Shown: positions 1 to 8,213 of the stretch, in pieces
Layout: the number at the start of each line of letters is the position of its first letter
Position numbering within the stretch: the first letter of the stretch is position 1
From: Luteibacter pinisoli
Lineage (GTDB): Bacteria > Pseudomonadota > Gammaproteobacteria > Xanthomonadales > Rhodanobacteraceae
DNA: 64,000 nt
Reading direction: 5' to 3'
Assembly (NCBI RefSeq): GCF_006385595.1
Contig: NZ_CP041046.1
Span: 1,798,001 to 1,862,000, forward strand
Program-made: the position numbers and the translations under genes
The notes under the pieces: generated by a model
What the model saw: only the letters and a program-made list of their open reading frames with translations
What the model was told of the DNA's origin: nothing
The model's database searches: none

Positions 1-2276
1 ATGTCGAACAACAGGTCGCTCTTTACGCCGCCCACGTCACGTGGGCTGCCCACGTAGCAGGTGATCGCAAAGGTCATCGCCGCGCGGTCGATGCTGTCCA
101 GGGTCACCGACGGGGCAGGGGTGTCGGTGACGGCCTGGTGCGCCTCCATGGCTTCGAGCATGTGCGTGCGCACGTCCACCGGATCCGAATCCAGCGGAAG
201 CGGGAACTTGATCAGCACGCGGCCCTGCGGGTTCGCCATCGTCATGTTCCGCACCGGCTTGGTGATGAACGACGAGTTCGGCACGATGATCGTGGAGCGG
301 TCCGACACCTGGATCTCGGTGGCGCGCACGTTGATCCGGCGGATGTCGCCTTCGGCATCGTCGAGCACCACCCAGTCGCCGACCTTCACCGGGCGCTCGG
401 CCAGCAGGATCAGGCCGGAAATGAAGTTCTGCACGATCGCCTGCAGGCCGAAACCGATACCCACGGACAGGGCCGACGCAACCCAGGCGATGTTCTGCAG
501 CGACACGCCCAGGGCCAGCAGCGCGATGGACACCACGGTGACGACGCCAACGTAACCCAGCAGCGTCGTCAGCGAACTGCGCATCCCCGGGTCGAGGTTG
601 GTGCGTGGCAGGTACTGGTCCGCCAGCCACGCCTTCAGCACGCGCACCGCGAGCAGGCCAAGGAAGAACATGCCGATGGCGGTGAGGACGCGGTCGGGCT
701 GCAGCTTCACGCCGTAGATTTCCAGCGCCTGGAGCTTGTCGGCCAGGGTGGAGAGATCCGACGTCGTGGCACCGAAACCGGAGGCGACAACGGTAAGCGC
801 GAAGAGGAACAGGGCAAGGCGGGCGACGCCGGAGAGCAGGACGCCGGCCTGGTCGAGCAGCTTGGGGTGGGTGCCGAAGAGGGCCTGGGCGCGTGCACTC
901 ATCGGGCCCTTTTCCGATAGCGCGGTCTCGAACAGGTCATCCACCAGGCGCATCGCAAGGTAGGTGGCGGCGATGACCACCATGGTCCACACCACCTGGA
1001 TGGCCATCCACGTGGCGAAAGCGATGAAGCCGGCGAGCAGGCCAATCCACGAGGCAACGACCGCGACCCACGCGGCAGCGATCATCAGGCTCGCCCAGAT
1101 CGGCCGCGGCGCGGGCGGCGTGCCGTCTTCATCGACATGATGCGTACGGCTCAGGCGCATCAGCGCCATGGCGGTGATCACCGAGGCGAGCAGGGCGATG
1201 ATGCTGCTGAACAGGACTTCCACCGCGAGGCTCGCACCGATCGTGCGGTTGATCTCGCGCAGGAAGAAAAACAACACGAACACGGCCGAGAACATCATCG
1301 GGAAGCGGCGCAGGCTGTTCGCCGTTTCGTCGGTCAGCGTCGGCAGGCGCCACGACGGCCGCTTCGCGGAAATCAGCGCACGGCCGAGCCCGGCGATGAA
1401 CGCGCCGACGAACACCAGGTGCACGATGACCTTGGCGACACCGTCGATTTCATCGGTGAGCGTGTCGTTCCAGTTGATGCCCGTGTAGAGCAGCTGGGTA
1501 CCGAGGCCCGTGGTGAGCGCCGAGGTCAGGGTGATGCCGACGATCAGCGCCGAACGGCGCAGGCGCCCGGGCGGCATGCGGTTGGCGGTGAGGCTGCGCA
1601 CCCGCTGTTCAATCCAGTAGCGCACGCCACTCATCAACAGCAGGCCGAGGACGAGGCAGGTGATGAAGGCGATGCGGTTGCCATCGGTCCAGCTGTTGGC
1701 GAGGTCCGTCTGGGCCTGGCCGGCCAGTGCACGAAGGTTGGCGGCGTCGCGGGGCAGGGCCCGGGCCGGCTCCGACCAGAAGGGTTTGGACAGCGGTGAG
1801 TACGTGCGGCGGGAGATGCGCTCCTGGAAGCGCGTGCGGCGCAGGTCGGAGAGGGCATTCGAGGTCTGGGTGGCCTCGAGCGCCATGGCGTCGGCCTGCT
1901 TGATCTGCCCGTCGACGGCGTCGAAGGCCTTCTGGGCATCCTTGCGCGCCTGGACCACCTCGGGTGGCTCCTTGCTTCCTCCGGTGGGCACGGGGCCGAG
2001 CTGGTCCAGCCGGGCCTTGGCGGCGTCGCGGGTGGTCTGCAGCGAGCCAGACACCTTCTGCGCCTGGCTGCCGATATCGCTCACCTGGGCACGCAGGTCG
2101 TCGATCTGCGGGTCCGTGATGTCCTGGGCCTTCATGGCCTTTTCGGCGCCGTTGAGCTGGCTGCGAAGCGCGTCCAGCTGCTGGGCCGGGGTGGTGCTGG
2201 CGTCGTCCGCCTGCGCGAAGGCCGCGGTCGGGGCGGCGAGGAGGAGGGCGATGAAGAAAATTCTTAAGATGCGCAT
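1..2276 (-). CDS. DUF3772/MscS-type mechanosensitive channel (3' end outside window)
   Basis: Membrane channel of the large MscS class that releases solutes on hypo-osmotic shock. Translating the minus strand from an ATG at 2276 gives about 758 residues with no stop before the window edge. The order is a signal peptide (MRILRIFFIALLLAAPTAAF), a periplasmic coiled-coil DUF3772-like region to about residue 200, many membrane helices, then the MscS core. The pore-helix signature GIGFGLQAIVQNFISG is clear, followed by the beta domain (KVGDWVVLDD, VPNSSFITKPVRN). The C-terminus lies outside the window. It is divergent from tpiA across 160 bp. The MscS family is certain; the DUF3772 label rests on overall architecture. 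Confidence 0.88.
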   Translation of the reverse strand, partial: MRILRIFFIALLLAAPTAAFAQADDASTTPAQQLDALRSQLNGAEKAMKAQDITDPQIDDLRAQVSDIGSQAQKVSGSLQTTRDAAKARLDQLGPVPTGGSKEPPEVVQARKDAQKAFDAVDGQIKQADAMALEATQTSNALSDLRRTRFQERISRRTYSPLSKPFWSEPARALPRDAANLRALAGQAQTDLANSWTDGNRIAFITCLVLGLLLMSGVRYWIEQRVRSLTANRMPPGRLRRSALIVGITLTSALTTGLGTQLLYTGINWNDTLTDEIDGVAKVIVHLVFVGAFIAGLGRALISAKRPSWRLPTLTDETANSLRRFPMMFSAVFVLFFFLREINRTIGASLAVEVLFSSIIALLASVITAMALMRLSRTHHVDEDGTPPAPRPIWASLMIAAAWVAVVASWIGLLAGFIAFATWMAIQVVWTMVVIAATYLAMRLVDDLFETALSEKGPMSARAQALFGTHPKLLDQAGVLLSGVARLALFLFALTVVASGFGATTSDLSTLADKLQALEIYGVKLQPDRVLTAIGMFFLGLLAVRVLKAWLADQYLPRTNLDPGMRSSLTTLLGYVGVVTVVSIALLALGVSLQNIAWVASALSVGIGFGLQAIVQNFISGLILLAERPVKVGDWVVLDDAEGDIRRINVRATEIQVSDRSTIIVPNSSFITKPVRNMTMANPQGRVLIKFPLPLDSDPVDVRTHMLEAMEAHQAVTDTPAPSVTLDSIDRAAMTFAITCYVGSPRDVGGVKSDLLFD

Positions 2277-2436
2277 AGGGCAATGATAGGCCGGATCGGA
2301 CAAGCTCCACTGGGCGAAGCATGCGGTAACCTCGGTGAACGCCGCATGCGGCGGCGCCTATGCGGCAATGCAGCTTTGCCCTTCACGGCGCCGCCGCTAT
2401 CCTGCCGCCCCTTTGCCCCCGCCAGGAAGCCACGCC

Positions 2437-3201
2437 ATGCCCACGCCACAGCGCAAGAAGCTGGTCGCCGGAAACTGGAAGATGCATGGCTCGCGTGCCA
2501 TGGCCGACAAGCTGGTCCGCGACATCGTCGAAGACCTGCCGGACGGTACCGATGTGCTCGTGTTCCCGCCCGATGTGTACCTTGCCGGCATGGTCGACCG
2601 TTATGGCGACCGCGGCCTCGGCCTGGGCGCCCAGAATCTCTCGGAGCACCATGTCCAGGGCGCCTTCACCGGCGAGATCTCAGGCGCCATGCTGTATGAC
2701 GTCGGCGCGCGCTGGGTCCTGACGGGCCACTCCGAGCGCCGCCAGTACCAGCACGAGTCCGACGAACTGGTGGCAAAGAAGTTCGACTCGGCCCGGCAGG
2801 CCGGCCTCACGCCGATCCTGTGCGTGGGCGAGACGAAGGAAGAGCACGAAGCCGGCCAGGCGGAGGCCGTCATTGCCCGCCAGCTGGGCGCGGTGCTGGA
2901 GCACAACAGCATCGAGGTGTTCCGCGAGGCGGTGATCGCGTATGAGCCGGTTTGGGCCATTGGGACGGGCCTGACGGCCACGCCGGAGAAGGCGCAGAAA
3001 ATTCATGCGTTCATCCGTAGCCAACTGGCAAAAAAGGATGTTAATATCTCGCTCCTGACCCGGGTCATTTATGGCGGAAGCGTCAAGCCGGCCAATGCGG
3101 CCGAACTTTTCGCCCAGCCGGACGTGGACGGGGGACTGATCGGCGGAGCCGCCCTGGTGGCCTCCGATTTCCTGGATATATGCGCCGCGGCGCGTCGATA
3201 A
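2437..3201 (+). CDS. tpiA: Triosephosphate isomerase
   Basis: Interconverts dihydroxyacetone phosphate and glyceraldehyde-3-phosphate in glycolysis and gluconeogenesis; cytosolic dimer. The 254-residue product is the usual length. Visible motifs are AGNWKMHG (N13, K15), TGHSERR with catalytic H98, AYEPVWAIGTG with catalytic E170, and the phosphate-binding YGGSVKPAN near 212-220. A 34-residue upstream extension is possible but is low-complexity, so the ATG at 2437 is preferred; it has AGGAAG about 7 nt upstream and begins right before the conserved N-terminus. It is followed by secG after 25 bp, the common Xanthomonadales order. Confidence 0.97.
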   Translation: MPTPQRKKLVAGNWKMHGSRAMADKLVRDIVEDLPDGTDVLVFPPDVYLAGMVDRYGDRGLGLGAQNLSEHHVQGAFTGEISGAMLYDVGARWVLTGHSERRQYQHESDELVAKKFDSARQAGLTPILCVGETKEEHEAGQAEAVIARQLGAVLEHNSIEVFREAVIAYEPVWAIGTGLTATPEKAQKIHAFIRSQLAKKDVNISLLTRVIYGGSVKPANAAELFAQPDVDGGLIGGAALVASDFLDICAAARR

Positions 3202-3226
3202 CTCGCGACACGGCAAACAAGAAGAT

Positions 3227-3673
3227 ATGTTCATCCTCTTCAGCGTTTTCTATATCCTGATCGCCGCGGCGATGATCGTGCTGATTCTTATGCAGCGCGG
3301 CGCCGGTGCGGATGCAGGTTCCGGCTTCGGTGGCGGTGCTTCCGCTACCGTGTTCGGTGCGCGTGGTTCGTCCAGCTTCATGACGCGTGCTACCGCGGTT
3401 CTCGCCGCGCTGTTCTTCGTCCTGAGCCTCGGCATGGGTATCTACCTGAGCCGTACGGGCAACCCGCAGCCGGCGGCGGATCTCGGCGTGATGTCTGGCG
3501 CGGCCGTTCCGGCGGCGCCGGCCAATAACGCGGTGGCTCCGGCTGCCGACGTGCCGAAGGCACCTTCTGCCGGCGGCGACGTCCCGGCAGCCACGGCGCC
3601 GGCGGCAAACAACGATGTTCCGGCCCCGCAGCAGGCAGCCAATCCGGCGTCCGCTTCGACGGCCAAGAAGTAA
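3227..3673 (+). CDS. secG: Preprotein translocase subunit SecG
   Basis: Small inner-membrane subunit of the SecYEG translocon that helps SecA-driven export. The 148-residue protein has a first membrane helix (about residues 2-19), the conserved cytoplasmic QRGAGADAGSGFGGGAS-type loop, and a second helix (about 50-70). A long Ala/Pro/Asn-rich tail (about 80-148) follows; such tails are usual in Xanthomonadales SecG but absent from the roughly 110-residue E. coli protein. An AAGAAG element precedes the ATG. It lies downstream of tpiA and directly before tRNA-Leu, so the three may share a transcript. Confidence 0.95.
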   Translation: MFILFSVFYILIAAAMIVLILMQRGAGADAGSGFGGGASATVFGARGSSSFMTRATAVLAALFFVLSLGMGIYLSRTGNPQPAADLGVMSGAAVPAAPANNAVAPAADVPKAPSAGGDVPAATAPAANNDVPAPQQAANPASASTAKK

Positions 3674-3698
3674 AGCAACACCCCGTTTTTAAAGTTAT

Positions 3699-3783
3699 GC
3701 CCAGGTGGCGGAATTGGTAGACGCACTACCTTGAGGTGGTAGCGGCTTAGGTCGTGGGGGTTCGAGTCCCCCCTTGGGCACCA
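3699..3783 (+). tRNA. tRNA-Leu (anticodon GAG)
   Basis: This 85-nt class II tRNA has a 7-bp acceptor stem (GCCCAGG with CTTGGGC, two G-U pairs), a long variable arm, a T-arm GGTTCGAGTCC and an encoded CCA. The anticodon stem CTACC/GGTAG encloses loop TTGAGGT, giving anticodon GAG for CUC/CUU codons. It follows secG by 25 bp and is followed by a rho-independent terminator. Confidence 0.96.
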
Positions 3784-3818
3784 ACACAGATTCGGACAGC
3801 CTCAACCGGATCGCAAAG

Positions 3819-3842
3819 AAACCCGCGGAAGCGGGTTTTTTT
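3819..3842 (+). terminator. Rho-independent terminator after tRNA-Leu
   Basis: The stem AAACCCGC / GCGGGTTT has loop GGAA and runs into eight T residues. It closes the tpiA-secG-tRNA-Leu unit. Confidence 0.9.
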
Positions 3843-3964
3843 GTGCCTGTCATTCGCTCTTATGCGCGCACGGCTTTCCCCTACAAACGCTGCGGTTCGA
3901 GCCGACATCCATGCCTCTTGCGGCTCTCTATCATGCATGTTCACTACCCCGATGGAGAAAATGT

Positions 3965-4270
3965 GTGTCTGAGCTGACGCGAGAAGAACTCAACGCGCGC
4001 GTGGAAACGTTCGAAGCGCGCATTGCGGGTGCGGTCGAAGGTATGCGGCTCGAGTTTGGCACCGCCAAGGCCGAGATCCTGCTTGCGGTCAAGGAAGAAG
4101 TTCATCGGCAACGCGCGTGGATTCTCACGGCCGCGCTGGCTGCGCTGATGTCCTTCTTCGGTCTCGTTGTGACGAATTTTTCCGGCACGGCGCTCGGAAG
4201 AAGCGGTCCCTCCGTGAGTGCCCAGCCGACGCCATCCCCGCCGGCATCTGCCGATAACATCCGCAAATAG
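3965..4270 (+). CDS. Small coiled-coil protein with one C-terminal-half membrane helix
   Basis: Not recognised as a named family. The likely start is the GTG at 3965, because GGAG at 3954-3957 sits 7 nt upstream; an upstream start at 3911 would add an unlikely 18 residues. The 101-residue product opens with a charged amphipathic region (EELNARVETFEARI), has one membrane helix (about 49-68, WILTAALAALMSFFGLVVTN) and ends in a Pro/Ser-rich tail. The layout resembles the coiled-coil protein at 38401-39015, and both leaders share the 14-mer CATGTTCACTACCC. Its stop codon abuts the start of SPFH-like similarity. Confidence 0.6.
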   Translation: MSELTREELNARVETFEARIAGAVEGMRLEFGTAKAEILLAVKEEVHRQRAWILTAALAALMSFFGLVVTNFSGTALGRSGPSVSAQPTPSPPASADNIRK

Positions 4271-4350
4271 CTCCATGGTTCAGCGAAACTACGCCCGGTC
4301 CGTCGGGTCGCATCATCACCTGGGCGAGCACGTCGGACATCAACATCGTC

Positions 4351-4956
4351 ATGACCCCGCAGACCGTGCATGTCGTCTTCGACGACTTCAGCTCGAAGGA
4401 CAACATCCTGCTCGACTTCGACACGGCGCTGCAGTTCCGGGTGACCGACGCGGTGAAGCTCGTCGAACAGTACGGCGCGATGGGCTGGTTCAAGAACAAC
4501 ATCCAGAGCCAGTACGCCCGCATCGTGCGCGAAGCGGTGAAGGGCCAGACCATGAGCGACATGATGTCGAGCCCGACCACGGCGGCCGAAGTCGACAAGG
4601 AAGTGACAGCCGCCATCCGCGCGCTGGTGAAGGATCGTGGCCTGCCGATCGAGATTCTCGACGTGACCCTCGGCCGTGCGCGTCCGAATGAGAACGTGCT
4701 GCAGCAGATGAACGAGACGGCGGCCCAGCAGCAGCGCCAGAAGACCCTGGTTGCCGCGACGGCGGCGGAAGAGCAGCGCGCCAAGGAGCAGGAAGCCCGC
4801 GCCGTGGCTGACAACGCCTATCGCAACAAACTCGGCATGAGCATCGAGCAGTACTCGGCGGTCACCATCGCCACGATCAATGCCGAGGCGTGCAAGGCGG
4901 CGAAGGAGTGCTACGTCACACCGGCGGGTGCGAACGTGCTGGTGGGCGGGCGCTGA
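4351..4956 (+). CDS. SPFH/band-7 domain protein, 5'-truncated (probable gene remnant)
   Basis: The C-terminal two-thirds of an SPFH (stomatin/prohibitin/flotillin) protein is present: the domain core (VHVVFDDFSSKDNILLDFD, then AVKLVEQYG), a helical Q/E/A-rich segment and a short tail. Related proteins start with a lipoprotein or membrane anchor and about 60 more residues, which are missing. The reading frame is open only from 4258, and codons before the ATG still read like SPFH sequence (GRIITWASTSDINIV), so the ATG at 4351 lies inside the domain. It has no ribosome-binding site. I infer loss of the 5' end beside the small gene upstream, giving a remnant; a rare start codon near 4280 cannot be excluded. 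Confidence 0.6.
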   Translation: MTPQTVHVVFDDFSSKDNILLDFDTALQFRVTDAVKLVEQYGAMGWFKNNIQSQYARIVREAVKGQTMSDMMSSPTTAAEVDKEVTAAIRALVKDRGLPIEILDVTLGRARPNENVLQQMNETAAQQQRQKTLVAATAAEEQRAKEQEARAVADNAYRNKLGMSIEQYSAVTIATINAEACKAAKECYVTPAGANVLVGGR

Positions 4957-5164
4957 AAGGGCGGGCACGGCCGGTGAGCGGTCGCGCCCGTTCGCATGGG
5001 AATTCTTTTGTGGGTATTCGGCGTTATCTCGGTGCGTTTTCGGCGATTAACTCAAGAAACCGCGAAAACTACCGAAATTGATAACATGCGCCCGATAATG
5101 GGCTTTGCCGAATCCGCGTAGCTGTAATAGCTGTCGCGGCAGCTTGATTCCGCGGGAAGGTTTG

Positions 5165-7234
5165 ATGCTCGTCAGCAGCTACAGCAATGTCCTTGTCCTG
5201 TTCTCGTTCGTGGTGGCCATCCTGGCCTCGTACACGGCGCTGAACATGGCTGGCCGTGTGGCCAGCACCCAGGGCAGGGCGTCGATGCTGTGGCTTGGCG
5301 GCGGATCGTTCGCCATGGGTCTGGGGATCTGGGCCATGCATTTCGTGGGGATGCTGGCTTTCAGCCTGCCGATCACCCTGGGCTATGACGTCGCCCTGAC
5401 CACGCTCTCGCTGGTGATCGCCGTGGGTTCGTCCGCGTTCGCCCTGTGGCTGGTCTGCCAGAACGAACTGCCGCGCCGTCGCCTGGTCGTCGGCGCCTTG
5501 CTGATGGGCGCGGGCATTGCGACGATGCATTACACCGGCATGGCCGCGATGCGCATGATGCCCGGCGTGATCTACGATCCCGCCCTTTTCTCGCTGTCGG
5601 TCGTGTTCGCCGTGCTCGCATCTGGCGCGGCCCTGTGGATCGCCTTCCGCCTGCGCCGCGATACGGGGCACATCCTCTGGGCACGTTTCGGCGCGTCGCT
5701 GGTGATGGGCTGCGCCATCGTCGGCATGCATTACACCGGCATGGCGGCCGCCAGTTTCCCGGATGGCAGCTGGTGCGGTGCTGCCGTGGCGGGCGGCATC
5801 GACGTGAAGTACCTCGCCGTCGTGGTCATCGTCGTGACCTTGTCGGTCTTCGCCATTGCGCTGGCCGTGGCGACGCTTGATGCGCGGGCAGGGATGCTGG
5901 CGTCGTCACTGGATCGCGCCAATAGCGAACTCGTACAGCTGGCCCTGCACGACAACCTGACCCGGCTGCCTAACCGTGTCCTGTTGGAAGATCGCCTGGA
6001 CCAGGCTATCCGCAATGCCTCGAAGGGTGGCCACCGGTTTGCCGTGCTGTTCCTCGACCTCGATGGCTTCAAGGCGGTGAACGACGTTTATGGGCACCAC
6101 GTGGGCGATGAACTGCTCCGCGACGTATCGCGCCGCATCCTCGCCTGCAAGCGTAACGAAGAGACCGTGGCGCGCCTCGGTGGTGACGAATTCGTCGTGC
6201 TGGTCGACATCCATGGCCCCGAAGATGCGGCGCTGCTGGCCGAGGAACTCGTGGACCTGCTCGGCGAGCCCTATCAGGTGAGTGGCGTCACCGCTCATGT
6301 GTCGGCGAGCATCGGCATTGCCCTGTATCCGGAAAACGGCCGGACGCGCCACGACCTCATGGTCAACGCCGACGCGGCCATGTATCACGCGAAGGAGCAG
6401 GGCCGCAGTGGCTTCCGCTTCTTTGAAATGGCCATGAACGCCAACGTCCACCAGCAGCTGAAGCTGCAGCAGGACCTTCGCCGCGCGCTGGATCGCAACG
6501 AGTTCACCCTGCATTACCAGCCCAAGCTCGTCTCGCCGAATGGGCCGGTCGTGGGCGTCGAGGCGCTGTTGCGCTGGAACAAGCCGGGCGAGGGCCTCGT
6601 GCCGCCGGATCAGTTCCTTCCGGTCGCCGAGCGCACCGGCCTGATCATTCCCATCGGTAACTGGGTGATCGACGAAGCCTGCCGGCAGATGCGCGAATGG
6701 CGCGACGCCGGCCATGGCGTCTGGGCGGTGTCGGTCAACGTATCGACGGCGCAGCTGAACCATATGGGCCTGGTGGATACGCTGCGCGACGCGTTGGTCC
6801 GCCACGCTATCGAGCCCGGGCATCTGACGGTGGAGGTGACCGAATCCACCGCCATGCGCGACGCGGAAACCAGCCTCGCCATCCTCAACCAGGTAGCGGC
6901 ACTTGGCGTCGGCATTTCCATCGACGATTTTGGTACCGGCTACTCGAGCCTGCTTTATCTGAAGCAGCTGCCGGCGGACGAACTGAAAATCGATCGTGGC
7001 TTCGTGACCGAACTGGCGCGCGGCAACGATGACGAAGCCATCGTTTCGGCCATCATCGCGCTTGGGAAAACGCTCGGCATGAAGATCGTCGCCGAAGGCG
7101 TCGAAACCGTCGAACAGCAACAGCTGCTCACCCGCCTCGGCTGCAACGCCCTGCAGGGCTTCCTGCTCGGGAGCCCCGTCTCCGCCGCCGAACTCCCCGC
7201 GACCCTGCCAGCGACGCTGCCCGCTTCGGCCTGA
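5165..7234 (+). CDS. MHYT-GGDEF-EAL cyclic-di-GMP signalling protein
   Basis: Inner-membrane protein with the domains that make and break c-di-GMP. Of 689 residues, about 1-240 form a seven-helix MHYT sensor with MHFV at 58 and MHYT at 121 and 188, a domain proposed to bind metal and sense gases. The GGDEF domain has an intact GGDEF at 339-343. The EAL domain has EAL at 466-468, DDFGTG at 587-592 and a KIDRGFV segment, so both activities look possible. The position of the inhibitory RxxD site reads RNEE, so product inhibition may be lost. The ATG at 5165 is preceded by GGGAAGG; an earlier TTG at 5105 is less likely. Confidence 0.93.
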   Translation: MLVSSYSNVLVLFSFVVAILASYTALNMAGRVASTQGRASMLWLGGGSFAMGLGIWAMHFVGMLAFSLPITLGYDVALTTLSLVIAVGSSAFALWLVCQNELPRRRLVVGALLMGAGIATMHYTGMAAMRMMPGVIYDPALFSLSVVFAVLASGAALWIAFRLRRDTGHILWARFGASLVMGCAIVGMHYTGMAAASFPDGSWCGAAVAGGIDVKYLAVVVIVVTLSVFAIALAVATLDARAGMLASSLDRANSELVQLALHDNLTRLPNRVLLEDRLDQAIRNASKGGHRFAVLFLDLDGFKAVNDVYGHHVGDELLRDVSRRILACKRNEETVARLGGDEFVVLVDIHGPEDAALLAEELVDLLGEPYQVSGVTAHVSASIGIALYPENGRTRHDLMVNADAAMYHAKEQGRSGFRFFEMAMNANVHQQLKLQQDLRRALDRNEFTLHYQPKLVSPNGPVVGVEALLRWNKPGEGLVPPDQFLPVAERTGLIIPIGNWVIDEACRQMREWRDAGHGVWAVSVNVSTAQLNHMGLVDTLRDALVRHAIEPGHLTVEVTESTAMRDAETSLAILNQVAALGVGISIDDFGTGYSSLLYLKQLPADELKIDRGFVTELARGNDDEAIVSAIIALGKTLGMKIVAEGVETVEQQQLLTRLGCNALQGFLLGSPVSAAELPATLPATLPASA

Positions 7235-7396
7235 TTGGCCCTCTCGGGCCGGCCGTTTCGGTGAGCTTGTCGGCGCGTTTGTCAGCGCATGCCGCGATGT
7301 CGCGTCGGGCGAGGCTGATTTTCGCCTACGCCGCGTGAATACCTATCACAAGACGATTACGGTCGACTTCCCCTGTTGCCGTGACCGGCAATCCTC

Positions 7397-7425
7397 TTGT
7401 CCTGATATATCTAGATAGGTATATT
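7397..7425 (+). promoter_or_regulatory. Promoter with palindromic operator before the toxin-antitoxin genes
   Basis: TTGTCC (7397-7402) and TATATT (7420-7425) are 17 nt apart, a good sigma-70 pair. The spacer contains the perfect palindrome TATCTAGATA (7408-7417), well placed for an autorepressing antitoxin. The -10 box abuts the ATG at 7427, so either the start codon or this promoter assignment may be off by a few bases. Confidence 0.5.
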
Positions 7426-7426
7426 G

Positions 7427-7816
7427 ATGATCCGTTTGTTCATTCACCCGGACGCGAGCAAGGATATTGAACGCTTGTGGTCACTTGACGGACCCGTGGC
7501 GGACGACCTGGTCGTGCTGCTTGAAGCGCTGTCACACAATCAGGATCTGCTCGACCGGCTGACGCAACATGGCTTCGGTACGCGAGGAGTACACGATTTC
7601 CACGTGAGCAGCTGGATTGATCAGGAGCGGCGAGGCAGGAACCTTTGGCGGTTGCGTGTCTGGAGCGTGCCTTCATACCGCGTGATTTACGCCTTCGTCC
7701 CGCGAAGATTTCACTACTACGTATTGGGCGTCATGCCCCGGAGTGTCGACTATGACCGTAAAGACCCGTTCGTCGCACGGATCGAGCGCGCCTACGATGA
7801 ACTCGCGTACGGGTAA
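7427..7816 (+). CDS. RelE/HigB-like toxin of a type II toxin-antitoxin pair
   Basis: Predicted small basic toxin (129 residues) of the RelE/ParE superfamily, which typically cleaves mRNA at the ribosome. The strand-rich C-terminal half (NLWRLRVWSVPSYRVIYAF) fits the RelE fold, where Arg/Tyr residues act on RNA. Toxin comes first and the HTH antitoxin second, as in HigBA. The last 20 nt overlap the antitoxin gene, giving translational coupling. Family assignment rests on the fold pattern and the partner rather than a signature motif. Confidence 0.75.
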   Translation: MIRLFIHPDASKDIERLWSLDGPVADDLVVLLEALSHNQDLLDRLTQHGFGTRGVHDFHVSSWIDQERRGRNLWRLRVWSVPSYRVIYAFVPRRFHYYVLGVMPRSVDYDRKDPFVARIERAYDELAYG

Positions 7817-8207
7817 GGCTCAGGGAAAGGCGAGAGTGCGCGACAGTAGCGAGACTGCGGTACCGGCGGGATACGTCTCGATTGAGGATATGGTCGCCAA
7901 GGTGTCGAAGGACCCAGCACGTGCCGATTCGCTGGCCTCGGCACGCAAGCGACTTGCACCTGAGATCGATGAGGGCGCCGTGACCGTTCGGAGCCTTCGG
8001 CTGGACCGAGGCATGTCGCAGGTGGAGCTTGCGAGGATCCTGGGCACGAGCCAATCGCACGTGGCCCGCATGGAGGGCGGCACGGAAAACCTGGCACTTG
8101 CGACGCTGCGCAAGCTTGCCGACGCACTGTCTGTCGACATGAACGGATTGAACGATGCGTTGCTCGCGCAGGAACGTCTTAATGCAGGCAGGCGTCGAAT
8201 CGTCTGA
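7797..8207 (+). CDS. XRE-family antitoxin
   Basis: This 136-residue partner of the upstream toxin has a disordered basic N-terminus, a middle helical segment and a C-terminal Cro/CI-type helix-turn-helix (MSQVELARILGTSQSHVARM, about residues 72-91). Antitoxins of this kind neutralise the toxin and repress their own promoter; the palindrome at 7408-7417 is the likely operator. The ATG at 7797 lies inside the toxin gene. Longer starts within the toxin frame exist but are less likely. A convergent DUF924 gene ends 7 bp away. Confidence 0.8.
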   Translation: MNSRTGKAQGKARVRDSSETAVPAGYVSIEDMVAKVSKDPARADSLASARKRLAPEIDEGAVTVRSLRLDRGMSQVELARILGTSQSHVARMEGGTENLALATLRKLADALSVDMNGLNDALLAQERLNAGRRRIV

Positions 8208-8213
8208 TCCGCC

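Noticed and set aside
3699..3783. tRNA-Leu as a proven attachment site
   Set aside because: No direct repeat of its 3' end, no integrase gene and no phage genes are seen in the window.
5105..5164. TTG start 20 residues upstream of the MHYT protein
   Set aside because: The extra residues (Cys/Arg-rich) do not suit a membrane N-terminus, and a good ribosome-binding site precedes ATG 5165.
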